From an uncultured Desulfobacterales bacterium (lineage in GTDB: Bacteria > Desulfobacterota > Desulfobacteria > Desulfobacterales > JAFDCJ01): a stretch of 24,306 bases of DNA. The translations under genes were made by a program, and so were the position numbers. Positions 1 through 7,572 of this stretch are shown here, in pieces. The number at the start of each line of letters is the position of its first letter. Position 1 is the stretch's first letter. The notes beneath the pieces were generated by a model that did no database searches, was not told the origin of the DNA, and was given only the letters and a program-made list of their open reading frames with translations. The stretch covers positions 1-24,306 of the forward strand of contig CALZJV010000093.1 of the NCBI GenBank assembly GCA_945787595.1. Reading direction: 5' to 3'.

Positions 1-237
1 TACTAAGAGATCGCATTCCAAGGCATAGTTTTCATCGTACAAAGCCATTCCATCGTGCTCGCATAGGAAGATAATGCATGCCACATATCCATGTATACCC
101 GGACGCAATCTCTCCAACCATCTATTCAGCAGTAATTCAAGATCGTCAGCAAAAACCACCAAGTAGCACCCTGCAACAAGTTGGCAAGCCTCCCGAGTCT
201 CCCACCAATAGTGCTTGATAAAGGTTATCTTGTGACA
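1..237 (-). other. Possible left-edge partial ORF, unidentified
   Basis: The minus strand is open for 79 codons from a TGA at 238-240 to the window edge. The translation looks protein-like (Trp pair near the start, an acidic-hydrophobic stretch LVVFADDLELLLNRW, several Cys), but I recognise no family. There is no ATG; the first usable starts are TTG at 160-162 and GTG at 157-159, without a convincing ribosome binding site. A second frame opens with ATG at about 217 but stops after 30 codons. This is either the start of a gene that continues to the left, or a decayed remnant. The remaining 238-351 holds nothing else that I can name. Confidence 0.2.
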
Positions 238-351
238 TCAATCAAATGGTTGAAATTAAGAGCAATCAACAGCTACCAGTCATCTGCTTGATTTTTCATA
301 GAAAATGTGTCATTGTTGCAGAAATTTACAATTTTAAAATGGAGGTGCAGC

Positions 352-1533
352 ATGGAGCAAAATGACCAGGTTTATATCAAACTGCAGAAGCACCTGGATA
401 GTCAAGCCGTCGGGTTTCCAGCTACCAAGACAGGCGTTGAGATTAGAATATTGAAACATATTTTTGCACCTGAAGAGGCTGAGATTGCTTCTTTTTTAAG
501 CTACAAATTTGAGCCACTTAAAATTATTTATAGCAGAGTCGAGCATCTGGTTGAATCACCCGAAGAACTGGAGAAGATTCTTGATCGTATTCAGAAAAAA
601 GGCGGAATTGAGTTCAAAATAAAAAATGGTAAAAAGCATTATTGCAATGCGCCTCTTGTCGTGGGGATGTACGAATTTCAACTTAATCGACTAACTCCGG
701 AATTCATAAAGGATTTCAACGACTATACTTCGGATAAGAAATTTGGTATCGAATTTTTGAGTACAGAACTCCCACAGATGCGCACCATACCAGTCGCCAA
801 AAGCATCCACCCACAGCATAATGTAAGCACTTTTGATGAAGTAACGACCCTGCTGCAACAAGCTGAAGAACCCTTTGTCATCATCGAATGCATTTGCCGT
901 AAAAAAAAGGCGATGGACGGTGAAGTCTGTGATGCAACGGACCGAAAAGAAACCTGCCTTGCCATTGGCAGCATGGCCCGGATGCTCCTGCTAAGCGATA
1001 CCGGTAGAGAGATTACCAGAGATGAGGCGATGTCGATCATAGAACAGAATCAGAAGCAGGGATTAGTTCTTCAGCCGTCCAATACGGAAAAAGCCGAGTT
1101 CATCTGTTCATGTTGCGGATGCTGCTGCGGGATGTTAGGCGTTCACAAGACCATCCCCAAACCATTGGATTTTTGGGCCTCAAACTTTTATGCTGTAGTG
1201 GATACGAACACATGCGAGGGATGCGGCACCTGTGAGGAATGGTGCCAGGTCGGTGCAGTGAGCGTTTCTGAAAATAAACAGCACGCTGTGGTGGATCTGA
1301 ACCGATGTCTTGGATGCGGAGTTTGTGTCTCCAATTGCCCGACCGAATCCATTTCCCTTTTGAAAAAGCCTAGCGAAGTAAGGCCACCACAAAGCCGGGA
1401 AGAACTTTACGACATCATAATGGCCAGGAAGAAAGGTCGGTTGGGGAAATTAAAGCTAACAGGAAAAATGTTTATCGATGCTGTCCGGGCCAGCAATTCA
1501 GAAAACTTTTTTGCCATGTATCTCTGCAATTGA
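352..1533 (+). CDS. Cys-rich tandem 4Fe-4S ferredoxin-domain protein
   Basis: A 393-residue cytoplasmic iron-sulfur protein, probably an electron carrier or an adaptor for an oxidoreductase; its partner is not visible here. The ATG at 352 is chosen over the upstream GTG at 307 because GGAGGTG lies at 341-347. The C-terminal third carries two classical CxxCxxCxxxC clusters: C288-C291-C294-C298 (CEGCGTCEEWC) and C319-C322-C325-C329 (CLGCGVCVSNCP). Two further Cys groups precede them: CICRKKK at about 180-186 with C193 and C202, and CSCCGCCCG at 252-260. These could hold one or two extra clusters. Residues 1-160 are helical and charged without Cys signatures, and may be a winged-helix-like or docking region. 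The Fe-S assignment is seen directly; the physiological role is unknown. The gene stands alone on its strand and is followed by a repeat whose homology begins inside its last codons. Confidence 0.85.
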   Translation: MEQNDQVYIKLQKHLDSQAVGFPATKTGVEIRILKHIFAPEEAEIASFLSYKFEPLKIIYSRVEHLVESPEELEKILDRIQKKGGIEFKIKNGKKHYCNAPLVVGMYEFQLNRLTPEFIKDFNDYTSDKKFGIEFLSTELPQMRTIPVAKSIHPQHNVSTFDEVTTLLQQAEEPFVIIECICRKKKAMDGEVCDATDRKETCLAIGSMARMLLLSDTGREITRDEAMSIIEQNQKQGLVLQPSNTEKAEFICSCCGCCCGMLGVHKTIPKPLDFWASNFYAVVDTNTCEGCGTCEEWCQVGAVSVSENKQHAVVDLNRCLGCGVCVSNCPTESISLLKKPSEVRPPQSREELYDIIMARKKGRLGKLKLTGKMFIDAVRASNSENFFAMYLCN

Positions 1534-1683
1534 CAACACTGAAAAATATATGATATGCGTTTTATACACAATATTTTCAGTTAGTTGAGATAATAACACG
1601 CTATATTTAACCAAGCATGACATCTAAGATTACTACAATGTAGTACTTTCAACTGATTTCTTGACTATCATAACAGTTTCAAG
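1513..1683. repeat. Intergenic repeat, copy A
   Basis: This is a diverged copy of the segment at 2626-2764. Both share, in order, GCCAT, TCTgNGCARTTGACA, CAC, TATGATAT, ATTTTCAGT, AGTT, GATAAT, GCTAT, AAGATTA, AACTRAT and GTTTCAAG, with indels between. The copy starts within the last seven codons of the Fe-S gene and includes its stop. Both copies keep TTGACA and a downstream TATGATAT, so the repeat may carry a promoter, but the TTGACA to TATGAT spacing is short (about 14 nt). Confidence 0.6.
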
Positions 1684-1877
1684 GTAGGTATATAGAAAAA
1701 TAATTTTCCAACTTTCTCGTGTTGCCCAGAAGCGCAACGCTGAATGTCCTCTCATTCGATTATTGATCTCATTCGGAGTCCTATTCTGAGCTGAGTCTCA
1801 TCCCGAATCGAAATTCACCTACTGTAAGCAAATCAAAAATCAGTGACTTTTAATCCTTAATCTTGGAGGAGAAAACC

Positions 1878-1910
1878 ATGAAAAAGGGTTACCAGAAGAT
1901 GCCGATGTGA
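1878..1910 (+). CDS. 10-codon ORF (leader-like) abutting a terminator
   Basis: ATG at 1878 has a strong, well-placed GGAGGA at 1865-1870 and encodes MKKGYQKMPM before TGA at 1908-1910. The terminator stem starts at the very next base. If the TGA were read through (for example as selenocysteine) the frame would continue through the hairpin for 14 more codons to TAA at 1953-1955. The close packing of an excellent ribosome binding site, a very short Lys-rich peptide and a terminator is what a leader peptide or attenuator would look like, or a stand-alone micro-peptide mRNA. I know no family for the peptide. No standard amino-acid leader signature (run of one residue) is present. Confidence 0.4.
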   Translation: MKKGYQKMPM

Positions 1911-1950
1911 AAGCCTCTGGGGTGTTTTATGCCCTTTAGAGGCTTTTTTT
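1911..1950 (+). terminator. Rho-independent terminator
   Basis: AAGCCTCT at 1911-1918 pairs perfectly with AGAGGCTT at 1937-1944. Inner GGGG/CCC adds more pairs around a TGTTTTAT loop, and the stem ends in a seven-T run. It starts one base after the stop of the 10-codon ORF. A perfect -10 hexamer TATAAT follows at 1958-1963, so transcription towards the gene at 2040 may restart just after it, although the -35 is poor. Confidence 0.8.
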
Positions 1951-2039
1951 CGTAACCTATAATAGCATGGTTCAGTGACGACGTTTTATCGAACCTCAAG
2001 CCGATATATTTTCTTTACAAGAAAAAAGGAAGATTTAAA

Positions 2040-2483
2040 ATGACATTATCTAATGAGACCAAGAATGAAATGGCGGCATACCAATCGGGCCCGTTTGAAG
2101 ATCTGACAATACAGGAGGCTTTGACAATCATCGCTGTCTACGCTGCTCAAATGGATCCTAAAAAATGCCAAGACGATGTTAAACGAATTGTAGCCACCGC
2201 CGAACGCCTTCCGGAGTTTGTCGCGAAAAAAGAAAGCATATTTTCCTTTGTAAATAAATTTATAAACTCGATGCAAGCGATCGACTCACAGAAAGCAGTG
2301 GAGATTGCAGCCAATGAATTAACTGCGGAGATGCGCAAAACAGCCTTTAAACTAGCAGCTGAGGTTGCATTGCCGGATAAGGTATTAACCGATAAAAAAA
2401 AGTCGGTTCTTGACAGCCTCGAAACCAAGCTGTCGATTAGCAGCGAATTTGCCCAAAAAACGATTGAAAAGTTTATCGCATGA
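2040..2483 (+). CDS. Small helical protein, TerB-like
   Basis: 147 residues, no signal peptide, no membrane segment, no Cys. ATG at 2040 follows AAAAGGAAGA. The sequence is almost all amphipathic helix: an early EALTIIAVYAAQMD segment, a central ERLPEFVAKKESIFSFVNKFINSM segment, then AAEVALPDKVLTDKKKSVLDSLETKL. This spacing and the acidic helical pattern recall the TerB / tellurite-resistance-like helical fold, where a late helix carries D-x-V-L-T-xxE/K. The match is by pattern only, and the role of that family is itself poorly defined. No ter operon genes are nearby. The gene lies between the two copies of the intergenic repeat. Confidence 0.6.
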   Translation: MTLSNETKNEMAAYQSGPFEDLTIQEALTIIAVYAAQMDPKKCQDDVKRIVATAERLPEFVAKKESIFSFVNKFINSMQAIDSQKAVEIAANELTAEMRKTAFKLAAEVALPDKVLTDKKKSVLDSLETKLSISSEFAQKTIEKFIA

Positions 2484-2625
2484 AAGGGATTGATAGCGAT
2501 ACAAAATGCCCTAAGATAAGGAGTTATATGCTGGCGATATCTGCTAGGCATATGACAAAATTGAGCTGCTGAAATTTACATATACTGTAAAACGTATTGC
2601 AAATGAGCCTCAATTTCATTTAGCT

Positions 2626-2764
2626 GCCATAAATCTGAGCAGTTGACATCACCTAAGATTTTATGATATCCATTTGAAATCTAACATTTTCAGTGAGTTA
2701 TGATAATGGTAAGCTATGTTGACCTCCAAGATTAAGAATCAACTAATACCATTAACGTTTCAAG
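2626..2764. repeat. Intergenic repeat, copy B
   Basis: The diverged second copy of the 1513-1683 repeat, about 30 nt shorter through an internal deletion near 2738. It also resembles the last codons of the Fe-S gene at its left edge (GCCATAAATCTGAGCAGTTGAC), suggesting that the duplicated segment once included a gene 3' end. It lies just upstream of the chimeric remnant at 2794. Confidence 0.55.
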
Positions 2765-2793
2765 CACAAGCATAAAAATCGGTATGTCCACAC

Positions 2794-2920
2794 ATGGGCT
2801 TTCCAGAACACCTCAGAATCCTCAAACAAGGCGTAAAAGTCTTTAATGAGCGGCGAGACAATTTTGATATAAAACCTAAACTCTTCTTGGCGGACCTCAG
2901 TGGGGCGAACCTCGCCGAGG
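2794..2920 (+). pseudogene. 5' fragment of a pentapeptide-repeat protein gene
   Basis: The translation begins MGFPEHLRILKQGVKVFNER and continues to LADLSGANLAE. This is the usual opening of pentapeptide-repeat proteins (PEHLxxLKQGVxxWNxWR...PDLSxANL) followed by a single A(D/N)LSGANL unit. After about codon 42 the pentapeptide pattern ends and the DNA matches another gene in a different frame. There is no clear ribosome binding site. Only the first exon-like stub survives, so it should have no function. Confidence 0.5.
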
Positions 2921-3289
2921 TGGAAGATGGCAGCTATGAGCGGTATGTTCGGGGTCTACAGCGTGGTGCGCGGCAATCACAGCGTTATCTGCCGCGAGCC
3001 GGCGACACGCAATCTGATCTTTCAAACAGTCGCCGAGGCGATTGCCGTAGCCCAAGCAAAGCAGATTCCGCTCACCAATTCACTCCTTGATGAAATTAAG
3101 GCGGTTATGGATACAATGCCGCCAACCTATCAACCCTCGATGAAGATTGATCTGGAGCGTGGCAAACCCAGCGAACTTGAAGCGGTGAGTGGAGCTATTT
3201 CGCGTATGGGTAAAGAGTTAGGCGTATCCACGCCGATTAATGATTTTATCTACGCTTGCTTGAAACCCTATGCAGATGGCGAACATTAG
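2921..3289 (+). pseudogene. 3' fragment of a ketopantoate reductase-like gene
   Basis: The frame read from 2921 gives about 122 residues typical of the C-terminal helical domain of the ApbA/PanE (2-dehydropantoate 2-reductase) family: WKMAAMSGMFGVYSVVRGN, then REPATRNLIFQTVAEAIAVA, PSMKIDLERGKPSELEAVSG and GKELGVSTPINDFIYACLKP. The catalytic Lys-containing N-terminal Rossmann half (GxGxxG) is absent; upstream the frame stops and the DNA belongs to the pentapeptide fragment. It therefore cannot bind NADPH and is a remnant. The 3290-3562 stretch after it holds no gene that I can support. Confidence 0.65.
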
Positions 3290-3562
3290 CCGACAACGCT
3301 ACCATGGGGTCTGGTACAACCAGCGCTTACAGCCGATACAAAACAGCTGCGTGGCTGAAGAGCAGCATTCTAAATCCTTATATCTCTCCAACAAGGCTGA
3401 AGTTTTGAAATACTAAAAAAAAAGTTATGAAATCCAATATCGTTGCCGGAATGCCGAATTGCATATTTCTTTTATAAATCACAGGTTCAGAAGTATTTAG
3501 TTTTCTGGAAAGTTGAAAGGAGATCTTCCAGAGCTGAATCATATCCGTGGAGGAATTTATTA

Positions 3563-6226
3563 ATGTCAGATATTGTTCAAGAAAGCGATATTTCATACCA
3601 TAATCTTTTCAGGTCGATGACACAGGGTGTTGTCTATCAAAATGCGGAAGGCAAAATTATAACTGCAAATTCGGCTGCCGAAAAGATTTTGGGATTAAGT
3701 TATGACCAAATGACCGGTAGAACATCATTAGATCCACGTTGGAAGGCAATTCATGAAGATGGATCCGAGTTTTTAGGGGAGTCGCATCCGGCAATGGTTG
3801 CTCTTAATACAGGTGAAAGAGTAAAAGATGCGTTAATGGGGATTCTTAATCCAGAAAAGGAAACCTATCAGTGGATAAATGTTAATGCCGTGCCAGTGTA
3901 TAGAGAGGGTGAAGAAAAACCCTACCAGGTGTATACAACATTTGAAGACATTACAGAACGTAAAAGAACCGAGGAGGAGCTGCGAGACAGTGAAGCGAAA
4001 TATAGCAGTCTTTTCCATCGTTCAAATGATGCCATTTTTATTCATGATTTAGATGGGAAGATTATCGAAGCGAATCAAAAGGTCTTGCAGCTATTTGGAT
4101 ACACAAGTTCCGAAATATTATCTATCAAAATAAATATGTTTCACCCAGCCGAAGCTCTTGAGAAATCGAAATGGGCCTTTGATACAATCATACAGGAAGG
4201 GTTTGTTAGATTTGAAATAGAATTCAAAAAAAAGAATGATGAGGTGTTTTGCGCCGAGGTCTCCTCAAGTCTTTTTGAAATAGGTGGTAAAAAAGTCATC
4301 CAGGGTATCGTTAGAGACATCACCGAACGCAAGCAAGCGGAAGAGGTGCTGCGGGAGAGCGAGGCGCGCCACCGCGAACTGTTCGTCTCGAATCCGAACC
4401 CGATGTGGATCTACGACTTGGAGTCGCTCGCCTTCCTGGACGTAAACAATGCGGCGATCTCGCATTACGGTTACAGCCGCGAGGAATTTCTCTCCATGAC
4501 CCTCAAGGATATCAGCCCTGCCGAAGATGTGCCGCGCCTGCTGGACAATGTCAAGCGTGTGAGCGACGGCTTGGACAAGGCCGGGATCTGGTTTCACACT
4601 CGGAAAGACGGAAGCGTCATTGAGGTCGAGATTACCTCCCATGTGTTGCTGTTCGATCAGCGCCAGGCCGAAATGGTGATGGTGCGCGACATCACCGAGC
4701 GCAGGCTGGCCAGGGAGTCGCTTAAGATAAGTGAACGACGTTATCGGACTTTATTTGAGAAGACCACCGACGCGATTTTTATTGTGGAACAGAGTACGGG
4801 ACGATATCTGGATGCAAATTTAGCTGCCATCCGGTTGACCGGCCGGAGATTGTCAGAGTTAAAGCAGATGACCACGAAGGATGTCACGCCCGTCGGGTAT
4901 AGTGAACGGCTTGATATCAGCGCCAAATCAAATAAGACTAAAGAACTGGGAAAGGTTATTTACCTTCGTCCCGACGGGACACACCGGATGGCATTGCTCA
5001 CCACCGTACCGTTAGATAGCGAGGCAATAATCGGTATTGCAAGGGATATAACAGATGAGGTGGCAATGGAGGATAAGCTACGTCAGGCACAGAAAATGGA
5101 AGCCATAGGAACCCTGGCCGGTGGTATCGCTCACGATTTTAACAATATCCTGGTTCCCCTAATGGGATATTCTGAAATGCTCAAGGAAGACTTGCCGACT
5201 GACAGCCCGTTACAGGGGCATATTGATGAGATTCTTCATGCTGCCTTGAGGTCGAAGGACCTGGTTAAGCAAATCCTGGCGTTCAGCCGGCAGGGCAATC
5301 AAGACATTAAACCAATCAAACTGCAGCCGATTGTCAAAGAGGCGCTAAAACTGCTTCGATCTTCGATCCCGACAACAATAGATATTCAACAGGACGTAGC
5401 CCCCGATTGCGGCGTCGTAATTGCCGATCCCACCCAAGTCCATCAAATCGTCATGAATCTGGCCACCAACGCCTTCCATGCAATGGAAGAGACTGGCGGC
5501 AGGCTCAAAGTGCATCTTAAAAAGGTTCAGATGGGAACAGATCAATCTTCCTTTCCAGAATTGATTCCCGGTGAATATGCCCTCTTAACTGTTTCAGACA
5601 CCGGCACCGGTATAAAAAAAGATGTTATGGACAAAATATTCGACCCTTATTTTACAACAAAAAATACGGGTAAAGGAACGGGCTTGGGGCTCTCTGTAGT
5701 ACAGGGAATTGTCAAAAGCTGTAACGGCGACATTCGTATCCACAGTGAACCTGGGAAAGGGACTGAGATTGATGTTTATCTGCCAATAATGGTTCGAAAG
5801 GTCGATGATATACAAAGGGACCGGAGCGAACCTATGCTTGGCGGCACTGAGAAAATTCTTCTGGTTGATGATGAGGAGGTTATTGTCAGAATGGAGCGAC
5901 AGATGCTTGAACGGTTGGGTTATCGGGTAACCGTACGGACGGGAAGTTTAGACGCTTATGAAGCATTCAAGGCCCATCCTGAATCATTTGATCTGGTCGT
6001 CACGGATATGACCATGCCCAATATGACCGGTGTTCAGCTTACCGAGAAGATTAAGAAAATTAGGCCGGATATTCCGGTCATTTTATGCACAGGTTTTAGC
6101 CATCAGATAAACAATGAGAAAAGCAAGGCACTGGGCATTCAGGGATTTATAATGAAACCCGTGCTAATACGAGAGATTGCAGAAGCCATACGAAAGGTTC
6201 TCAATATATCAGCTGCTTGGCAATAA
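3563..6226 (+). CDS. Four-PAS hybrid sensor histidine kinase with receiver
   Basis: An 887-residue soluble hybrid kinase. ATG at 3563 follows GGAGG at 3549-3553; the longer frame from 3443 has no such site. Four PAS modules lie at about 12-130, 145-258, 263-380 and 391-500, each ending in a DITERK-type linker (D-I-T-E-R/D). Then come HisKA (phospho-acceptor H524 in GGIAHDFNNIL), an HATPase domain with N-box NLATNAFHAMEE, D-box DTGTGI and G-box GKGTGLGLSV, and a C-terminal receiver from about 764 with VDDEE, phospho-acceptor D815 (VVTDMTMPNMTG), T843 and K865. No transmembrane segment is present, so it senses a cytoplasmic signal such as redox, oxygen or a ligand. No DNA-binding partner is adjacent. 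The third PAS (4330-4710) is clearly richer in G/C-ending codons than the rest. Confidence 0.93.
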   Translation: MSDIVQESDISYHNLFRSMTQGVVYQNAEGKIITANSAAEKILGLSYDQMTGRTSLDPRWKAIHEDGSEFLGESHPAMVALNTGERVKDALMGILNPEKETYQWINVNAVPVYREGEEKPYQVYTTFEDITERKRTEEELRDSEAKYSSLFHRSNDAIFIHDLDGKIIEANQKVLQLFGYTSSEILSIKINMFHPAEALEKSKWAFDTIIQEGFVRFEIEFKKKNDEVFCAEVSSSLFEIGGKKVIQGIVRDITERKQAEEVLRESEARHRELFVSNPNPMWIYDLESLAFLDVNNAAISHYGYSREEFLSMTLKDISPAEDVPRLLDNVKRVSDGLDKAGIWFHTRKDGSVIEVEITSHVLLFDQRQAEMVMVRDITERRLARESLKISERRYRTLFEKTTDAIFIVEQSTGRYLDANLAAIRLTGRRLSELKQMTTKDVTPVGYSERLDISAKSNKTKELGKVIYLRPDGTHRMALLTTVPLDSEAIIGIARDITDEVAMEDKLRQAQKMEAIGTLAGGIAHDFNNILVPLMGYSEMLKEDLPTDSPLQGHIDEILHAALRSKDLVKQILAFSRQGNQDIKPIKLQPIVKEALKLLRSSIPTTIDIQQDVAPDCGVVIADPTQVHQIVMNLATNAFHAMEETGGRLKVHLKKVQMGTDQSSFPELIPGEYALLTVSDTGTGIKKDVMDKIFDPYFTTKNTGKGTGLGLSVVQGIVKSCNGDIRIHSEPGKGTEIDVYLPIMVRKVDDIQRDRSEPMLGGTEKILLVDDEEVIVRMERQMLERLGYRVTVRTGSLDAYEAFKAHPESFDLVVTDMTMPNMTGVQLTEKIKKIRPDIPVILCTGFSHQINNEKSKALGIQGFIMKPVLIREIAEAIRKVLNISAAWQ

Positions 6227-6423
6227 AAAGGTAGACACAAGATCTTGTATTCTGCCTCTTTCATTATGAAGGCAAGTTGACAATTGAAGCCCGTAGCCTC
6301 GGGCTGATCGAGTTCAAGGCCTTGCCATCAAGATTGGAAGGCGTTACGATGACTACCCATAGCGCTATACAAGGACGATGGACAAATTTATCGATAAGAG
6401 CAGAAACAAGGGAGGACAATATC

Positions 6424-7122
6424 ATGAATAGAAAAGGAACGAAGATTGGGATATTTGTGCTGGCAAGCATGGCGGTTTTGGCTTTGCTCATCATCGGCAG
6501 CACACCGGTGAATGCTAATGATGCGTCCGAGGCCCAAGGGATTGTGGACAAGGCCAAGGTCACTCTTGACGCCTTTATGCGTAATAAGGATTACTCCTGG
6601 ATTCACGAAAACCTCAAGAATGCCAAAGGTATTTTGATCTATCCCCAAATCCTCAAGGCTGGTTTCATTCTCGGTGGTTCCGGGGGGACCGGTGTTTTTC
6701 TGACAAATGATCAGAAGGGGGGAGATTGGAGCCAGCCTGCGTTCTACACAGTGGGTGCCGTCAGCTTCGGTCTTCAGATCGGCGGCGAATCAGCGGAGAC
6801 CGTGATCTTGGCAATGACCCAGAAGGCAGTAGACTCCCTTTATACCTCGTCCGCGAAGCTAGGAGGCGACACCTCGTTTGCGGTGGGGCCGGTAGGCGCC
6901 GGTGCGAAGTCGAATGTGATGGCTGATTTTATTGCATTTTCAATGAGCAAAGGGGCCTATGTCGGGCTGAACCTTGAAGGCTCTGTGGTCAAGGTGAGAG
7001 ACAGCCTCAACACGGCATACTATGACAAGGAAGTGAGCCCTGTGCAAATCATCGCGCAGAAAAAGGTCAGCAACAAGGGTTCTTCTGAACTTCGTTCAGC
7101 TTTAAAAAAGGCGGCAAAATAG
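6424..7122 (+). CDS. Exported SYLF (Ysc84-type) lipid-binding domain protein
   Basis: 232 residues. ATG at 6424 follows GGAGG at 6411-6415; an in-frame extension to 6277 lacks a start site. Residues 1-31 form a signal peptide (positively charged MNRKGTK, a long hydrophobic core, STPVNA cleavage site). The mature part is a SYLF domain: an N-terminal helix, AKGILIYPQILKAGFILGGSGGTGV, then TVGAVSFGLQIGGESAETVILAM, GGDTSFAVGPVGAGAKS and a final YDKEVSPVQII strand. SYLF proteins bind phospholipids in eukaryotes; the bacterial periplasmic members are poorly characterised and are often tied to envelope stress. It appears to be a single-gene unit ended by the terminator at 7228-7267. Confidence 0.88.
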   Translation: MNRKGTKIGIFVLASMAVLALLIIGSTPVNANDASEAQGIVDKAKVTLDAFMRNKDYSWIHENLKNAKGILIYPQILKAGFILGGSGGTGVFLTNDQKGGDWSQPAFYTVGAVSFGLQIGGESAETVILAMTQKAVDSLYTSSAKLGGDTSFAVGPVGAGAKSNVMADFIAFSMSKGAYVGLNLEGSVVKVRDSLNTAYYDKEVSPVQIIAQKKVSNKGSSELRSALKKAAK

Positions 7123-7227
7123 TCTGACCAATCAGATTATATGCTGTAACCTAATCCTACAATTTTGTCTCTTTAATTAACAGATAAGGTAAATTCTGCT
7201 TGATTTATCTTCATCTGTTCTCCTTAA

Positions 7228-7267
7228 TGTGGTGGCTCATTGCCTAAGTGGGCCGCCACACGTTTTT
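7228..7267 (+). terminator. Rho-independent terminator of the SYLF gene
   Basis: TGTGGTGGCTCA at 7228-7239 pairs with TGGGCCGCCACA at 7249-7260 (12 pairs, two of them G-U), with a nine-base loop and then five T residues at 7263-7267. Confidence 0.8.
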
Positions 7268-7309
7268 AAAAGACATATTCATAAGCCCACCTTTTATTGC
7301 ACCTGATTC

Positions 7310-7405
7310 CGAATCCGGACAAACCGCAAATAATAAATTACAAGCACCACCCGATCTTAAAATTGGGCCAAATTAATTCCAAATTACAATATCCAAATCC
7401 ACCGG
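7310..7405. repeat. Degenerate AT-rich CCAAATTA-type repeat
   Basis: Several imperfect copies of a (C)CAAATTA/ATTCCAAATTA motif occur between about 7317 and 7400, within the 450-base gap 7123-7572. The rest of that gap holds the terminator at 7228-7267 and the promoter at 7463-7491; no gene is supportable. Confidence 0.35.
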
Positions 7406-7462
7406 CGACGAATCAAAAGCCAACTGTTTGGCAAGAGATCTTCGGTATTCAAAGGACTTTTA

Positions 7463-7497
7463 TTGACATTTTAAATAGTACTCAGTATACGGTATAC
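7463..7497 (+). promoter_or_regulatory. Sigma70-type promoter with palindrome on the -10
   Basis: TTGACA at 7463-7468, a spacer of exactly 17 nt, and TATACG at 7486-7491. GTATACGGTATAC at 7485-7497 is a near-perfect palindrome overlapping the -10, well placed for a repressor. Transcription would give a leader of about 75 nt before the carboxyltransferase start at 7573. Confidence 0.6.
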
Positions 7498-7572
7498 CAA
7501 TTCATTTTTATTTGATGACTAACGAGGTTTTCAACACAGTATCCATCGAAATCTGATAAAGGATGGTGGGAG

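Noticed and set aside
1905..1950. Selenocysteine codon with SECIS hairpin
   Set aside because: The hairpin has a T run and no recognisable bacterial SECIS loop, and the downstream codons are just the terminator; a plain stop plus terminator is simpler.
2528..2572. 14-codon ORF with AAGGAG upstream after the TerB-like gene
   Set aside because: Short, no conserved features, no terminator attached; could occur by chance.
6280..6320. GCCCG/CGGGC hairpin before the SYLF gene as terminator of the histidine kinase
   Set aside because: Only a five-base stem and no T run.
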